A stretch of 64,000 nt of DNA from Planctomycetia bacterium (GTDB lineage Bacteria > Planctomycetota > Phycisphaerae > UBA1845 > Fen-1342). A program made the translations under genes and the position numbers. Below the pieces are notes generated by a model. The model made no database searches. It was given only the letters and a program-made list of their open reading frames with translations, and was not told the origin of the DNA. Positions 17,250-24,509 of the stretch are shown here, piece by piece. The stretch lies in assembly GCA_015709575.1 (NCBI GenBank), contig CP054190.1, positions 434,001 through 498,000 of the forward strand, given 5' to 3'. Each line of letters opens with the position of its first letter. Positions within the stretch are counted from its first letter, which is position 1.

Positions 17250-17741
17250 ATGGCGGAGCGCGCCCGGCCCGTCAGCCCCCGGCGCGAATTTCGGCCCGCC
17301 CCCGGGCGTCTGCTGGATAGACTGGATGAGACCATGGAAACCGCCGGCGGAATGCTGAGTCGATTGATCGAGCGCACCATCGGCTGGGTCATCCTCGCCG
17401 CCCTGATCGGGTTGGGCGTGCTGATCTGGCAGATGTCCCCCGAGACGCGCTCGGCGATTCTCAGCGGCATCTGGCGCTCGACCGCCTGGCTGCTGCTGGC
17501 GCTGGCGACCCCCTGGGCCGCGGCCCTGTTCATCGGGCGCATCCTCTCCGCCGGCACAAACGCCGCCGCCGCCGCGCTGCTCGCCGGGCTTTCGCTCGTC
17601 AACATCCTCACCGGCGTGATGCTGCTCACGGGCTGGCCTTCCGGCGCGTGGAGGTGGAGCGCCGCTGTCGCCGCGCTGGTCGGCGCGGGCACCTATAATT
17701 TCCTGGTGGCGCAGTATCTCGCCGAGCGCGCCGAGCCGTGA
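17250..17741 (+). CDS. Four-helix integral membrane protein of unknown function
   Basis: 163 residues with a basic N-terminus, then about four hydrophobic segments: near 44-63 (TIGWVILAALIGLGVLIWQM), 75-95, 101-122 and 131-155. No catalytic motif is visible. It is the first of five plus-strand genes running to 21313. The gap to the kinase start is 55 bases, and the last codons contain an in-frame tataat (17694-17699) that could be a promoter for the kinase or mere coincidence. Function unknown; inner-membrane location expected. Confidence 0.7.
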   Translation: MAERARPVSPRREFRPAPGRLLDRLDETMETAGGMLSRLIERTIGWVILAALIGLGVLIWQMSPETRSAILSGIWRSTAWLLLALATPWAAALFIGRILSAGTNAAAAALLAGLSLVNILTGVMLLTGWPSGAWRWSAAVAALVGAGTYNFLVAQYLAERAEP

Positions 17742-17796
17742 CGATCGGCCGCCCGGGGGTTTGTCACGCCTCCCGCAGCGGCAGGGGTTGTGGACC

Positions 17797-18879
17797 ATGC
17801 GCTATGAACCGCATCTGCGCATCAGTGAATACCTGCTCGAAGAGCAGCTCGGGCGCGGCGCGCACGGCGAGGTCTGGCGCGCCCGCCATCACATCTGGTC
17901 CGATCAGCGTGTCGCCATCAAGCTGCCCGTCAGTCCCGACGCCCTGCGCTTCCTGCACCGCGAAGGCGCGCTCGTGCACGGCCTGCTGCACCCCAACATC
18001 ATCCGCGTGCTCGGGCTGGACCCCTACGCCTCGCCGCCCTACCTCGTCATGGAGCTGATCGACGGCCCCTCGCTGCGAACCATCATCGAGCAGCACCCCC
18101 GCGGCATGCCGCTGGGCGCGACCTTCGCCGTGCTCACCGGGCTGCTCGACGGGCTGCACGCCGCGCACGACGCGGGCGTCATCCACCGTGACCTCAAGCC
18201 CGGAAACATCCTGCTCCACCTGGCCGGGCGATCCATCACGGCCGTGACGCCGGCCGACGTCCGTATCGGCGACTTCGGCTTCGGTGGGCCGGCCGCGGCG
18301 GCCGCCGACTGGGTCGAGCAATCCGCGTCGCTCGCCCGCGACGACCGCATCCTGGGCACGCCCGCCTATCTCGCGCCCGAGGTCCGCGACCGCCGCCTGC
18401 CCGCCGACGAGCGTTCGGATCTCTTCGCCGTCGGCGTGATGATGTTCGAGCTGCTCACCGGCAGCCGCCCGGTCGGTGCGGAGCTGCCGGGCACGCTTCG
18501 CCCCGACGTCACCAGCGCCGTCGATTCCGTCTTTCAGCGCCTCTACGCCCGCCACGAGCGCCGCTTTGCGAGTGCGTCCGACGCACTCCGCGCCCTGCGA
18601 AGCGCGATGCTGCGGCCGTCGCCGGCGGTGATGGCGCAGCCGGTCGAAGCCCGCCGTGATTTCGCCGTTCCGCCCGGATCGCGTCCTCCGTCCGGCTGGT
18701 GTCTGCACTGCCGCCGCGCGACGCCCGCCGGTGACAGTTTCTGCACCCGCTGCGGGCGGCCGGTGCACACGGCGCTGCGAACCTGCTCGGGTTGCGGGGC
18801 GTTTCCTGATCCATCGGATCGCTACTGCATCCGCTGCGGCGGCCGCCTCTCGGATCGCACCGAAGGGAGGTCGGCCTGA
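17797..18879 (+). CDS. Serine/threonine protein kinase with C-terminal double zinc ribbon
   Basis: 360 residues from the ATG at 17797. A complete Hanks-type kinase fold is visible: glycine loop LGRGAHGEVW (18-27), Lys42 in VAIK, Glu57, catalytic loop HRDLKPGN (130-137), DFGFGG (159-164) and GTPAYLAPE (188-196). After residue 300 come two zinc-ribbon modules, C-x2-C...C-x2-C at 302/305/316/319 and 330/333/344/347. No transmembrane helix follows, unlike PknB-type receptor kinases, so it is cytoplasmic. The start is uncertain: an in-frame TTG at 17761 adds 12 residues. The stop codon overlaps the start of the next gene (TGATG), implying coupled translation. Candidate substrates are the helical proteins downstream; that is inference from position only. 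Confidence 0.9.
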   Translation: MRYEPHLRISEYLLEEQLGRGAHGEVWRARHHIWSDQRVAIKLPVSPDALRFLHREGALVHGLLHPNIIRVLGLDPYASPPYLVMELIDGPSLRTIIEQHPRGMPLGATFAVLTGLLDGLHAAHDAGVIHRDLKPGNILLHLAGRSITAVTPADVRIGDFGFGGPAAAAADWVEQSASLARDDRILGTPAYLAPEVRDRRLPADERSDLFAVGVMMFELLTGSRPVGAELPGTLRPDVTSAVDSVFQRLYARHERRFASASDALRALRSAMLRPSPAVMAQPVEARRDFAVPPGSRPPSGWCLHCRRATPAGDSFCTRCGRPVHTALRTCSGCGAFPDPSDRYCIRCGGRLSDRTEGRSA

Positions 18880-19169
18880 TGTTCGACGGCGGATTCGCCC
18901 TCTTCGGCCTGCTATTCGCGCTCGGCCTGATCGGCTTCGTCGCGATGGCGGTCTGGATGTTTGTCTCGGCAGTGTTCGGCCTCTTCCGCTGGATGCTGGG
19001 CGGCAATCGCACGCCTGCCACCGGCGGATTGATCCTCGACCGCGAGTTCCGCACCTGCCGCGGCGCGGAGTGCCGCCATCGAAACATCGCCGACGCGCGA
19101 TTCTGCGGCCGTTGCGGCCGAAGGCTGGACCCGCCGGACCGCGGGCGGGACTATGACGCCTATGGATGA
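18879..19169 (+). CDS. Small membrane protein with C-terminal zinc ribbon
   Basis: 96 residues. The ATG at 18879 shares its A with the kinase stop codon. One long or two short hydrophobic helices (residues 5-40: FALFGLLFALGLIGFVAMAV onward) are followed by a cytoplasmic zinc ribbon with cysteines in CRGAEC and CGRCG, closely resembling the ribbons of the kinase. The shared ribbon type suggests the two proteins meet, or evolved from one source. It could serve as a membrane anchor for the kinase or the downstream proteins (inference). Its end overlaps the next gene by 17 bases. Confidence 0.78.
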   Translation: MFDGGFALFGLLFALGLIGFVAMAVWMFVSAVFGLFRWMLGGNRTPATGGLILDREFRTCRGAECRHRNIADARFCGRCGRRLDPPDRGRDYDAYG

Positions 19170-20676
19170 GCGAGCGCGGCAGCGCGAGTTCGAGGAGCGC
19201 TTCCTGGCGGAGCTGCGCGCCCGCGCCACCGGCCTGCTGCGCGGACGGCTGCCCGCGGATCGCGCCGTCTGGGAGGAGGGCGCCGTTCGCGCCGACGCCG
19301 TGCGGACGGATCTCTCGCGCATCGGCGGCGGAATCGACCGGCGCAAGCTCTTCGACGAGATGCCCGGCACGCGCGACGTGCTGATTCGCTTCCAGCGCTC
19401 GATGCTGGGCGGGCTGCTGCGCCCGACGGTAGCGCGACTGCGGGCGGCGGTGCTGGTGAACGTCGAGCAGCTGGCGCACGACCGACCCGCCGCGCCCGGT
19501 TCGCGCGAGCAAGTGCTGGACGCCCTGGCGCGCTACGAGCTGTTGCCCGCCGCCGACCGCCCCAGCGCCATCGTGCTGGCCAGTCCGACCGGCTTCTCCT
19601 CGGCCGCGCGGGCGCTCGTGAATCGCTCCGGCGGCGCGAAGCTGGTGCTGATGGGCGGCCGCGCCGACGGCGGCTGGGACGTGGACGCGCCCGACGCGCT
19701 GAAAAAAACGCCCTGGATGCGGCTGTTCGAATTTGAAACGCAGGACGAGCAGTTGCGCCGCCTGCTCTATCATCTGGAGCAGGAATCAGCGGCGCTGGAC
19801 ACGCGCGGCGTGTCGATCCAGCACCTGGCCGAAAAGATGGGGCTTGCCCCCGGCCGGATCGAAGCATTGGTCCGCCAGGCCTGCCGGGTGCAGCCGCAGT
19901 TGCTCACGCTGGAGCATGAAGGCGCGCTGTGCGTGTATCGCACGCCGCTGCCGGAAGAGGGCCGATCCATGAGCCTCTGGAATCGCGTTCGACGCCTGTT
20001 GCGCCTGCCGCCGACGCCCGCCGAGCGCGTCCGTGAGCTGACCACGCAGCGCATCCGCATCGAGCAGCAGCGCCACGACGTGGATGCCCGCCTCAACACG
20101 CTCGAAACCGAGGAACGCGCGCTGCTGGAGCGCGGCGTCGCCGCTGCCAGCGACGCCGAAAAACGTCAGGTCGCCGGGCGCCTGGCGCGCCTGCGGCTGG
20201 AGCTGGGCCGCGTGCGGGCGCAAGCCAACGTCTTTACGCAGCAGATCACCGTCATCGGCACCCAGATCCATCACATGACGATCAAGGAGCAGGTGCGGCG
20301 CACGCCGCTGCCGCGCCCCGAGGAGCTGACGCGCGAAGCGGCCGAGACGGAAGCGGTGATCAACGAGCTGGCCGTCAGCGCCGACCTGGCCGGCAACATC
20401 GAGGTCGCCTCGCAGACGCCGCGGATGGCCGAGCGCGAAGATGAAATCCTGGCCGAGTTCGAGCAGATCCGTCAAAACCGCGCCGCCACCGCGCAGGCCG
20501 ATCCCCGCACCGCCGCAACCGGCGACCGCGCGTCCGGCACGGATCGCGCCGCCGCCCGGGCGGATGGTTCGGCCGCGCCGATCGACGCGCCGCGCGCGCC
20601 GGCGGCCGGCGCAGAGGCTGATGCGCAGCGCGGATCGCCGCGCCGCGCGGACCCGGCCCGGCCGGAAGCGGGTTGA
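19153..20676 (+). CDS. Winged-helix plus coiled-coil protein, possibly ESCRT-III/Snf7-like
   Basis: 507 residues; no family recognised with certainty. Residues 1-110 are helical and Arg-rich. About 205-265 reads like a winged helix (GVSIQHLAEKMGLAPGRIEALVRQA, then LLTLEHEGALCVYRTP). From 274 (SLWNRVRRLLRLP, amphipathic) to 442 there is a charged helical region with a likely hairpin around 325-340, then AGRLARLRLELGRVRAQANV and a more acidic end EREDEILAEFEQI. That order, amphipathic start, helical hairpin, basic then acidic helices, recalls ESCRT-III/PspA proteins, and a winged helix before it recalls eukaryotic CHMP7. The remaining 65 residues are low-complexity Ala/Arg. The structural comparison is inference from pattern. 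It starts inside the previous gene (17-base overlap) and is followed by a related small helical protein, pointing to a shared complex. Confidence 0.7.
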   Translation: MTPMDERARQREFEERFLAELRARATGLLRGRLPADRAVWEEGAVRADAVRTDLSRIGGGIDRRKLFDEMPGTRDVLIRFQRSMLGGLLRPTVARLRAAVLVNVEQLAHDRPAAPGSREQVLDALARYELLPAADRPSAIVLASPTGFSSAARALVNRSGGAKLVLMGGRADGGWDVDAPDALKKTPWMRLFEFETQDEQLRRLLYHLEQESAALDTRGVSIQHLAEKMGLAPGRIEALVRQACRVQPQLLTLEHEGALCVYRTPLPEEGRSMSLWNRVRRLLRLPPTPAERVRELTTQRIRIEQQRHDVDARLNTLETEERALLERGVAAASDAEKRQVAGRLARLRLELGRVRAQANVFTQQITVIGTQIHHMTIKEQVRRTPLPRPEELTREAAETEAVINELAVSADLAGNIEVASQTPRMAEREDEILAEFEQIRQNRAATAQADPRTAATGDRASGTDRAAARADGSAAPIDAPRAPAAGAEADAQRGSPRRADPARPEAG

Positions 20677-20710
20677 ACGGCGGGAACGGCATGGTCGCGT
20701 GGAGACCGGT

Positions 20711-21313
20711 GTGAATTTCTTCGAGTGGCTGCTGACCCGCCGCAAGACGCTGGCGACGATGAGCGTGGCCGAGCTGCGCGCCCAGGAAATGCTGCTCGAA
20801 AACGAACGCGACCGCGCCCACGCGCGCATCGCGAAGCTCGGCGAGCAGAAGCAGAAAATCGTCGCTGATGGCGCGAAGGAGCGCACCCCCGAGCTGCGCA
20901 ACGCGCTGGCGCAGCAGTTCGACCTGCTGCACACCGAGCAGATGATGCTCGCCCGCCAGCTCACCACCCGCACGAAAGAGCACATCACCGTCGCGCGGCT
21001 GCGCATGCTGCGCGAGAATACCGGCCGCGCCGGCGCCGGCTCGCGCAAGGCGATGATCGGCGACGCCGAGCTGGCGCTGATCGAGCGCCTGATCGAAAAC
21101 GAGCGCGTCGGCGCCGAGGTCTACCAGGAGCGGCTCGACGCCATCCTGCGGGCCGGACTGGAGGCCGACGAGAGCGGCGTGGTGGTCAGTCCGGCCGCCG
21201 GCGAATTGCTGCGCGTCTGGAAAGACATGGACAACGGCCTGATCGCCGACACGCGGCAGGCAACCGACGAGGCCGAACGGCGCGTCCGCGAGCGATTGGC
21301 CGAGGAAGGCTGA
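20711..21313 (+). CDS. Small helical protein resembling the C-terminal domain of its upstream neighbour
   Basis: Starts at GTG 20711 with ggaga upstream; longer in-frame readings enter Arg-rich non-coding sequence that overlaps the neighbour. 200 residues: a short amphipathic N-terminus (NFFEWLLTRRKTL), then a long helix (SVAELRAQEMLLENERDRAH), a turn near GAKERTP (54-60) and a second helix (ELRNALAQQFDLLHTEQMML), then two further helices ending in the acidic ATDEAERRVRERLAEEG. Length and helix order fit an ESCRT-III/PspA-like subunit of about 200-230 residues. There is no signal peptide or membrane helix; membrane contact through the N-terminal amphipathic helix is possible. Last gene of the five-gene cluster. 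Without a profile search the family remains unproven. Confidence 0.68.
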   Translation: MNFFEWLLTRRKTLATMSVAELRAQEMLLENERDRAHARIAKLGEQKQKIVADGAKERTPELRNALAQQFDLLHTEQMMLARQLTTRTKEHITVARLRMLRENTGRAGAGSRKAMIGDAELALIERLIENERVGAEVYQERLDAILRAGLEADESGVVVSPAAGELLRVWKDMDNGLIADTRQATDEAERRVRERLAEEG

Positions 21314-21370
21314 CCGCGCCGCCGCCCGCGACGAATTCAACGGGCGGGACAGAACGAGTTCATCGGGCGC

Positions 21371-23059
21371 TCAGCGCATCACCGGCAGCGACATTCCCCC
21401 CGGCGGACCCTTCGATTCGCCGATGCCCGTCGTGGCAGCTTCCGGCCCGCCGGCCGGATCATCCGCCGGCTCCAGCGGCGCGAAGTTCAGCGGGTCCGGC
21501 TCGCTCGGCAGAAAAACATCCTCGAAGTCATCGCCGTCCACGTCCCGCCGCAGCAGCATGTACGCCTGCACCGCGGCCGTGTGATACAGGCTGAACCCGT
21601 AGGCCGGCACCAGCGCCGCCAGCAGGAATACCCACAGCCCCGCGAACCAGCGCATCAGCCGCACGCCCGCCGGCGCCGCGTCGTGCGGAATCACCCCCCC
21701 GATCGCCTCGCCCGGCAGCCACGACAGCTCGCTCCACGCCGGCATCGACCACACCCGCTCCGACGCCCGTCCCGCCTCGCCGCGCAGCGCTGAATCAGTC
21801 GGCACGCCCCGCGCCGCGTCGAACCGCGCCACGACCGTCGCGTGCGTCATCTTCAGCGTCACCATCACCGCCCCGCGCGCCACGAGCAGCGCCCCGGTCG
21901 CGAAAATCAGCGAGATCAGCGCGTAGATCGCGGCCTTCCATGGCCGCTGCAGCAGGTAAGCCGCGCCGCATTGCAGCGCATCGAGCGCATCGGATCCGCG
22001 CGCCGCGAGCGCCGCCCGTGCCAGCGGTCCCGACGGGACGACCACGATCAGCACCAGCGCCAGCAGCGCCCCGCCCAGCAGCGCCGGCAGCAGCGCCACG
22101 CCGGCCAGCGCGTATCCCACAAACCCCAGCAGCGACACGTTGAAGATCAGACCGATCCCCGCCGCGACCGCCAGCACCGCACCGGCCGCCAGCACCTTTC
22201 GCCCGCCGCGCCCCTCGGGCGTCGGCGATTGCTTTCCGCGCAGAATCCCCAGCGCGACCAGCGCCACGCCCAGCAGCAGCAGCAGCAGCGGCGTCCAGCC
22301 TCGCGCCGGCACGGCCGCCAGCGCCCCGAGCAGGTACCCCGGGATCATCAGCAGCGCCCCGCCCACGGCCAGCACCGCCGCCGGCCCCAGCGCCAGCGCC
22401 GCGATCGTCCCGCGCCGTTCCCACGCATAGGCGAGCGATTCGGAGAGATCCGGCGCCAGTCCGCGCGCGGATTGAACCGCCGCGTGCCGCGAAAGAGCCA
22501 CGCCGAGCAATCCGACCACCAGCGCGAGTACGACCACGAACACCGCCGCAAACCACGGGCGCGTCACCAGCAGCCACGTCACGCCGGACACGCCGCTCGC
22601 CACGGAACCGATCAGCGACGGCTGCGAGTCGAACGCGCCGCCGCTCCAGCCGATTCGTCCCGCCAGCAGCCCGCGGCCCGCACCCGCCAGGCAGCGTCCC
22701 TGGTAGTCGATGAAGGCGGTAAAGGGTCCGTCCAGCGTGGACCAGCCGGCGCCGCCGTCGCCGCGCGTCGCCTCGAGCGCTCGACCCACGCGCCAAAGCT
22801 CAAAGGCGGAATGGGAAAGCGTGGCGAAGCGGGCGATCTCGGATTGCCCGCTGTCCGCCGCCGGCGTGCCCAGCACGCGTCCCGACGACGGCCAGAGGCG
22901 GTCCAGCAGCGAACCGGCGGCATACAGCGTGATGACCGCCACCAGCCCGATCAGCAGCCGCGACAGGTGCGCGGCCGACCGCAGTTGCGTGAGCATCCGC
23001 AGGATCGGAAAGGAGGCGTGCCAGTCGATCGGTCGTGCGACGCCGCGCGGCTCGGACAT
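21371..23059 (-). CDS. Polytopic membrane protein of unknown function
   Basis: The ATG at 23059 has ggaga upstream and gives 562 residues; a longer reading from 23344 passes through a hairpin repeat and is unlikely. Hydrophobic segments are numerous: near 35-55 (LLIGLVAVITLYAAGSLLD), a long middle block of about six helices (WLLVTRPWFAAVFVVVLALV; LLLLLLGVALVALGIL; LAGVALLPALLGGALLALVL) and one near the end (WFAGLWVFLLAALVPAYGFS). The tail is acidic and cytoplasmic-like (RRDVDGDDFEDVFLPSEPDP). No transport or enzyme motif is recognised. It is convergent with the helical-protein cluster, with 57 bases between stops. A TATAAT 47-52 bases upstream of the start is a good promoter candidate. Confidence 0.75.
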   Translation of the reverse strand: MSEPRGVARPIDWHASFPILRMLTQLRSAAHLSRLLIGLVAVITLYAAGSLLDRLWPSSGRVLGTPAADSGQSEIARFATLSHSAFELWRVGRALEATRGDGGAGWSTLDGPFTAFIDYQGRCLAGAGRGLLAGRIGWSGGAFDSQPSLIGSVASGVSGVTWLLVTRPWFAAVFVVVLALVVGLLGVALSRHAAVQSARGLAPDLSESLAYAWERRGTIAALALGPAAVLAVGGALLMIPGYLLGALAAVPARGWTPLLLLLLGVALVALGILRGKQSPTPEGRGGRKVLAAGAVLAVAAGIGLIFNVSLLGFVGYALAGVALLPALLGGALLALVLIVVVPSGPLARAALAARGSDALDALQCGAAYLLQRPWKAAIYALISLIFATGALLVARGAVMVTLKMTHATVVARFDAARGVPTDSALRGEAGRASERVWSMPAWSELSWLPGEAIGGVIPHDAAPAGVRLMRWFAGLWVFLLAALVPAYGFSLYHTAAVQAYMLLRRDVDGDDFEDVFLPSEPDPLNFAPLEPADDPAGGPEAATTGIGESKGPPGGMSLPVMR

Positions 23060-23105
23060 TCGCGTCTCCACTCGCTCGCGGCCGCCCTCGCGGCGGCGCG
23101 CCGGC

Positions 23106-23111
23106 ATTATA
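23106..23111 (-). promoter_or_regulatory. Candidate -10 box for the polytopic membrane protein gene
   Basis: Minus-strand TATAAT, about 47 bases ahead of the start at 23059. No TTGACA-like hexamer is visible at the usual distance. The spacing to the start and the consensus match make it a fair promoter candidate. Confidence 0.4.
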
Positions 23112-23188
23112 GGTCGTTTGGTTTCCGGTGGCCGTCGCGGCCCGGGCGAGATTGACGAACGACGGAAGTCGTGACGCGAGACGGGCAA

Positions 23189-23282
23189 GCTGGGCTTCGC
23201 TCCGCTCAGCACCAGCCTACGGGATGCTGGTGCCGAGCGCGTAGGCTGGTGCCGAGCATCGCGAGGCCCAGCGAATTCGCTG
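23189..23282. repeat. Nested inverted repeat (94 bp) in the 23 kb intergenic gap
   Basis: An inner stem gcaccagcctac (23209-23220) pairs perfectly with gtaggctggtgc (23241-23252). It is enclosed by an outer stem gctgggcttcgc (23189-23200) and gcgaggcccagc (23271-23282), 11 of 12 positions paired. The same nested-hairpin logic appears in other dispersed repeats of this window, though the sequence differs. It may terminate transcription of the upstream Cys-rich gene or be a mobile REP-like unit. The remaining bases of the gap up to 23365 hold nothing I recognise. Confidence 0.6.
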
Positions 23283-23365
23283 CGGAATGCGCTCGTTACC
23301 GGCCTGCGCACGGCGACGAACAGCCGGCATGTGCGCGGCGACAAACGGCGGCCTTGCGCCCGTCA

Positions 23366-24472
23366 TCACGGCTCCGAGCACTCCTCCCCGACCGGCGGCA
23401 ATACCACCATGCACGAAATGAACGGGTCAACGTCAAATCCGTTGAAGCCCGTGTCCCGATGGATATCGCAACTGCACGAGCGAATTGCCCAGCAACCCTC
23501 CCCGAACACCCAGTTTGGCGGCGGTAGTGGCGCCGAGCCATCGATTAGCGCGAGTACGAAGGGATCAATATCAAAATTGTCCACCCGCCCGTCGCAGTTC
23601 ACGTCCCCCCGCAGGCAGACCAGGTTGCAGGGTGTCGTCGCGCACGTGCCGCCGTCGATCAGCGGCGTGCCGCTCAGCCCCAGGCAATCCCGCACCATCG
23701 TGGCGTCACTGCACGTGCCGTTCGGCAGGCAGCAGGATTTCGGCCCGCACAGTCCCGCGGAGCATTCAACGCCCCACAGCCGCGCTCCGCCCGCTGCCCG
23801 GCATGCCTCCGCCGTGATCGCCTGGCAGCCTCCATCCGGCAGGCAGCAGGTGTACGGCTCCGGGCATTGCACCGATGCACAGGTCGCCCCCAGTTCACGA
23901 ACCACGCCGCCGACCGCCGCGCACTCAGCCGCGTTCAGCATGGCGCAATCGCCGGTGATCAGGCAGCAGGGGCGCAACGGGCAGGTCTCCAGCCGCAGCG
24001 TGGTGTCGCAGGTGGGCGACTTCACGACGATAAAATGCTCACCCACCGCCAGCGAGACGCCGTCCTGCTCCACCGCTCCGGCCGCACCGCACGGCGGACA
24101 GGTCGATCCCACGTAGAACCGCCTCGTTGGGCCACCGGTCACCACAACTCGCAGGCACACCGGCTCCGTCACGACCAGCTTGTAGACCGCATCCTCTGCC
24201 GTACCCAGGCAGGGCGAATCATTCCCCAGCCCGCACACCGACAACGCGTTGAGATACGGAAGCTGCGCCGGCACCGTTACCACCAGCGGATCAGCGCAAT
24301 TCGCCCCCGGCGTCTGCGCCGAAGTGCTCGCGGTCGGAAAAACCGCCAGCGCCAGCAGCGCACCAACCAACACCCACGACCGACCCGCCGCCGCGCGCGA
24401 CCTCTCGTTCACGCACCGCGCGCCGACAACCGCCGCCGCATCGGCCACCCCGCGATATCGAATGTTTTTCAT
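23366..24472 (-). CDS. Secreted Cys-rich protein with repeated CCLPDG-type motifs and dockerin-like tail
   Basis: 368 residues from ATG 24472 with a delayed signal peptide (GRSWVLVGALLALAVFPTAS, about residues 30-50). Four Cys-rich repeats follow between about 165 and 290: CCLITGDCAMLNAAECAAVG, CCLPDGGCQAITAEACRAAG, CCLPNGTCSDATMVRDC and relatives; this motif is common in planctomycete secreted proteins, and the cysteines probably form disulfides outside the cell. The C-terminus carries a dockerin-like pair (GDVNCDGRVDNFDIDPFVLA and GFNGFDVDPFISCM). No catalytic residues are visible, so it may be structural or an adaptor. It is encoded downstream of the GH15-like gene on the same strand, 37 bases apart, though separate transcription is possible. 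Confidence 0.78.
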   Translation of the reverse strand: MKNIRYRGVADAAAVVGARCVNERSRAAAGRSWVLVGALLALAVFPTASTSAQTPGANCADPLVVTVPAQLPYLNALSVCGLGNDSPCLGTAEDAVYKLVVTEPVCLRVVVTGGPTRRFYVGSTCPPCGAAGAVEQDGVSLAVGEHFIVVKSPTCDTTLRLETCPLRPCCLITGDCAMLNAAECAAVGGVVRELGATCASVQCPEPYTCCLPDGGCQAITAEACRAAGGARLWGVECSAGLCGPKSCCLPNGTCSDATMVRDCLGLSGTPLIDGGTCATTPCNLVCLRGDVNCDGRVDNFDIDPFVLALIDGSAPLPPPNWVFGEGCWAIRSCSCDIHRDTGFNGFDVDPFISCMVVLPPVGEECSEP

Positions 24473-24509
24473 GTCGCCGGCTCCTTTCGACCCTGCAATG
24501 CAGAGTCTA

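Noticed and set aside
17694..17699. TATAAT as promoter of the kinase gene
   Set aside because: It lies inside a coding region and encodes part of a Thr-Tyr-Asn-Phe run, so it may be chance; no -35 is visible. Left as a weak possibility only.
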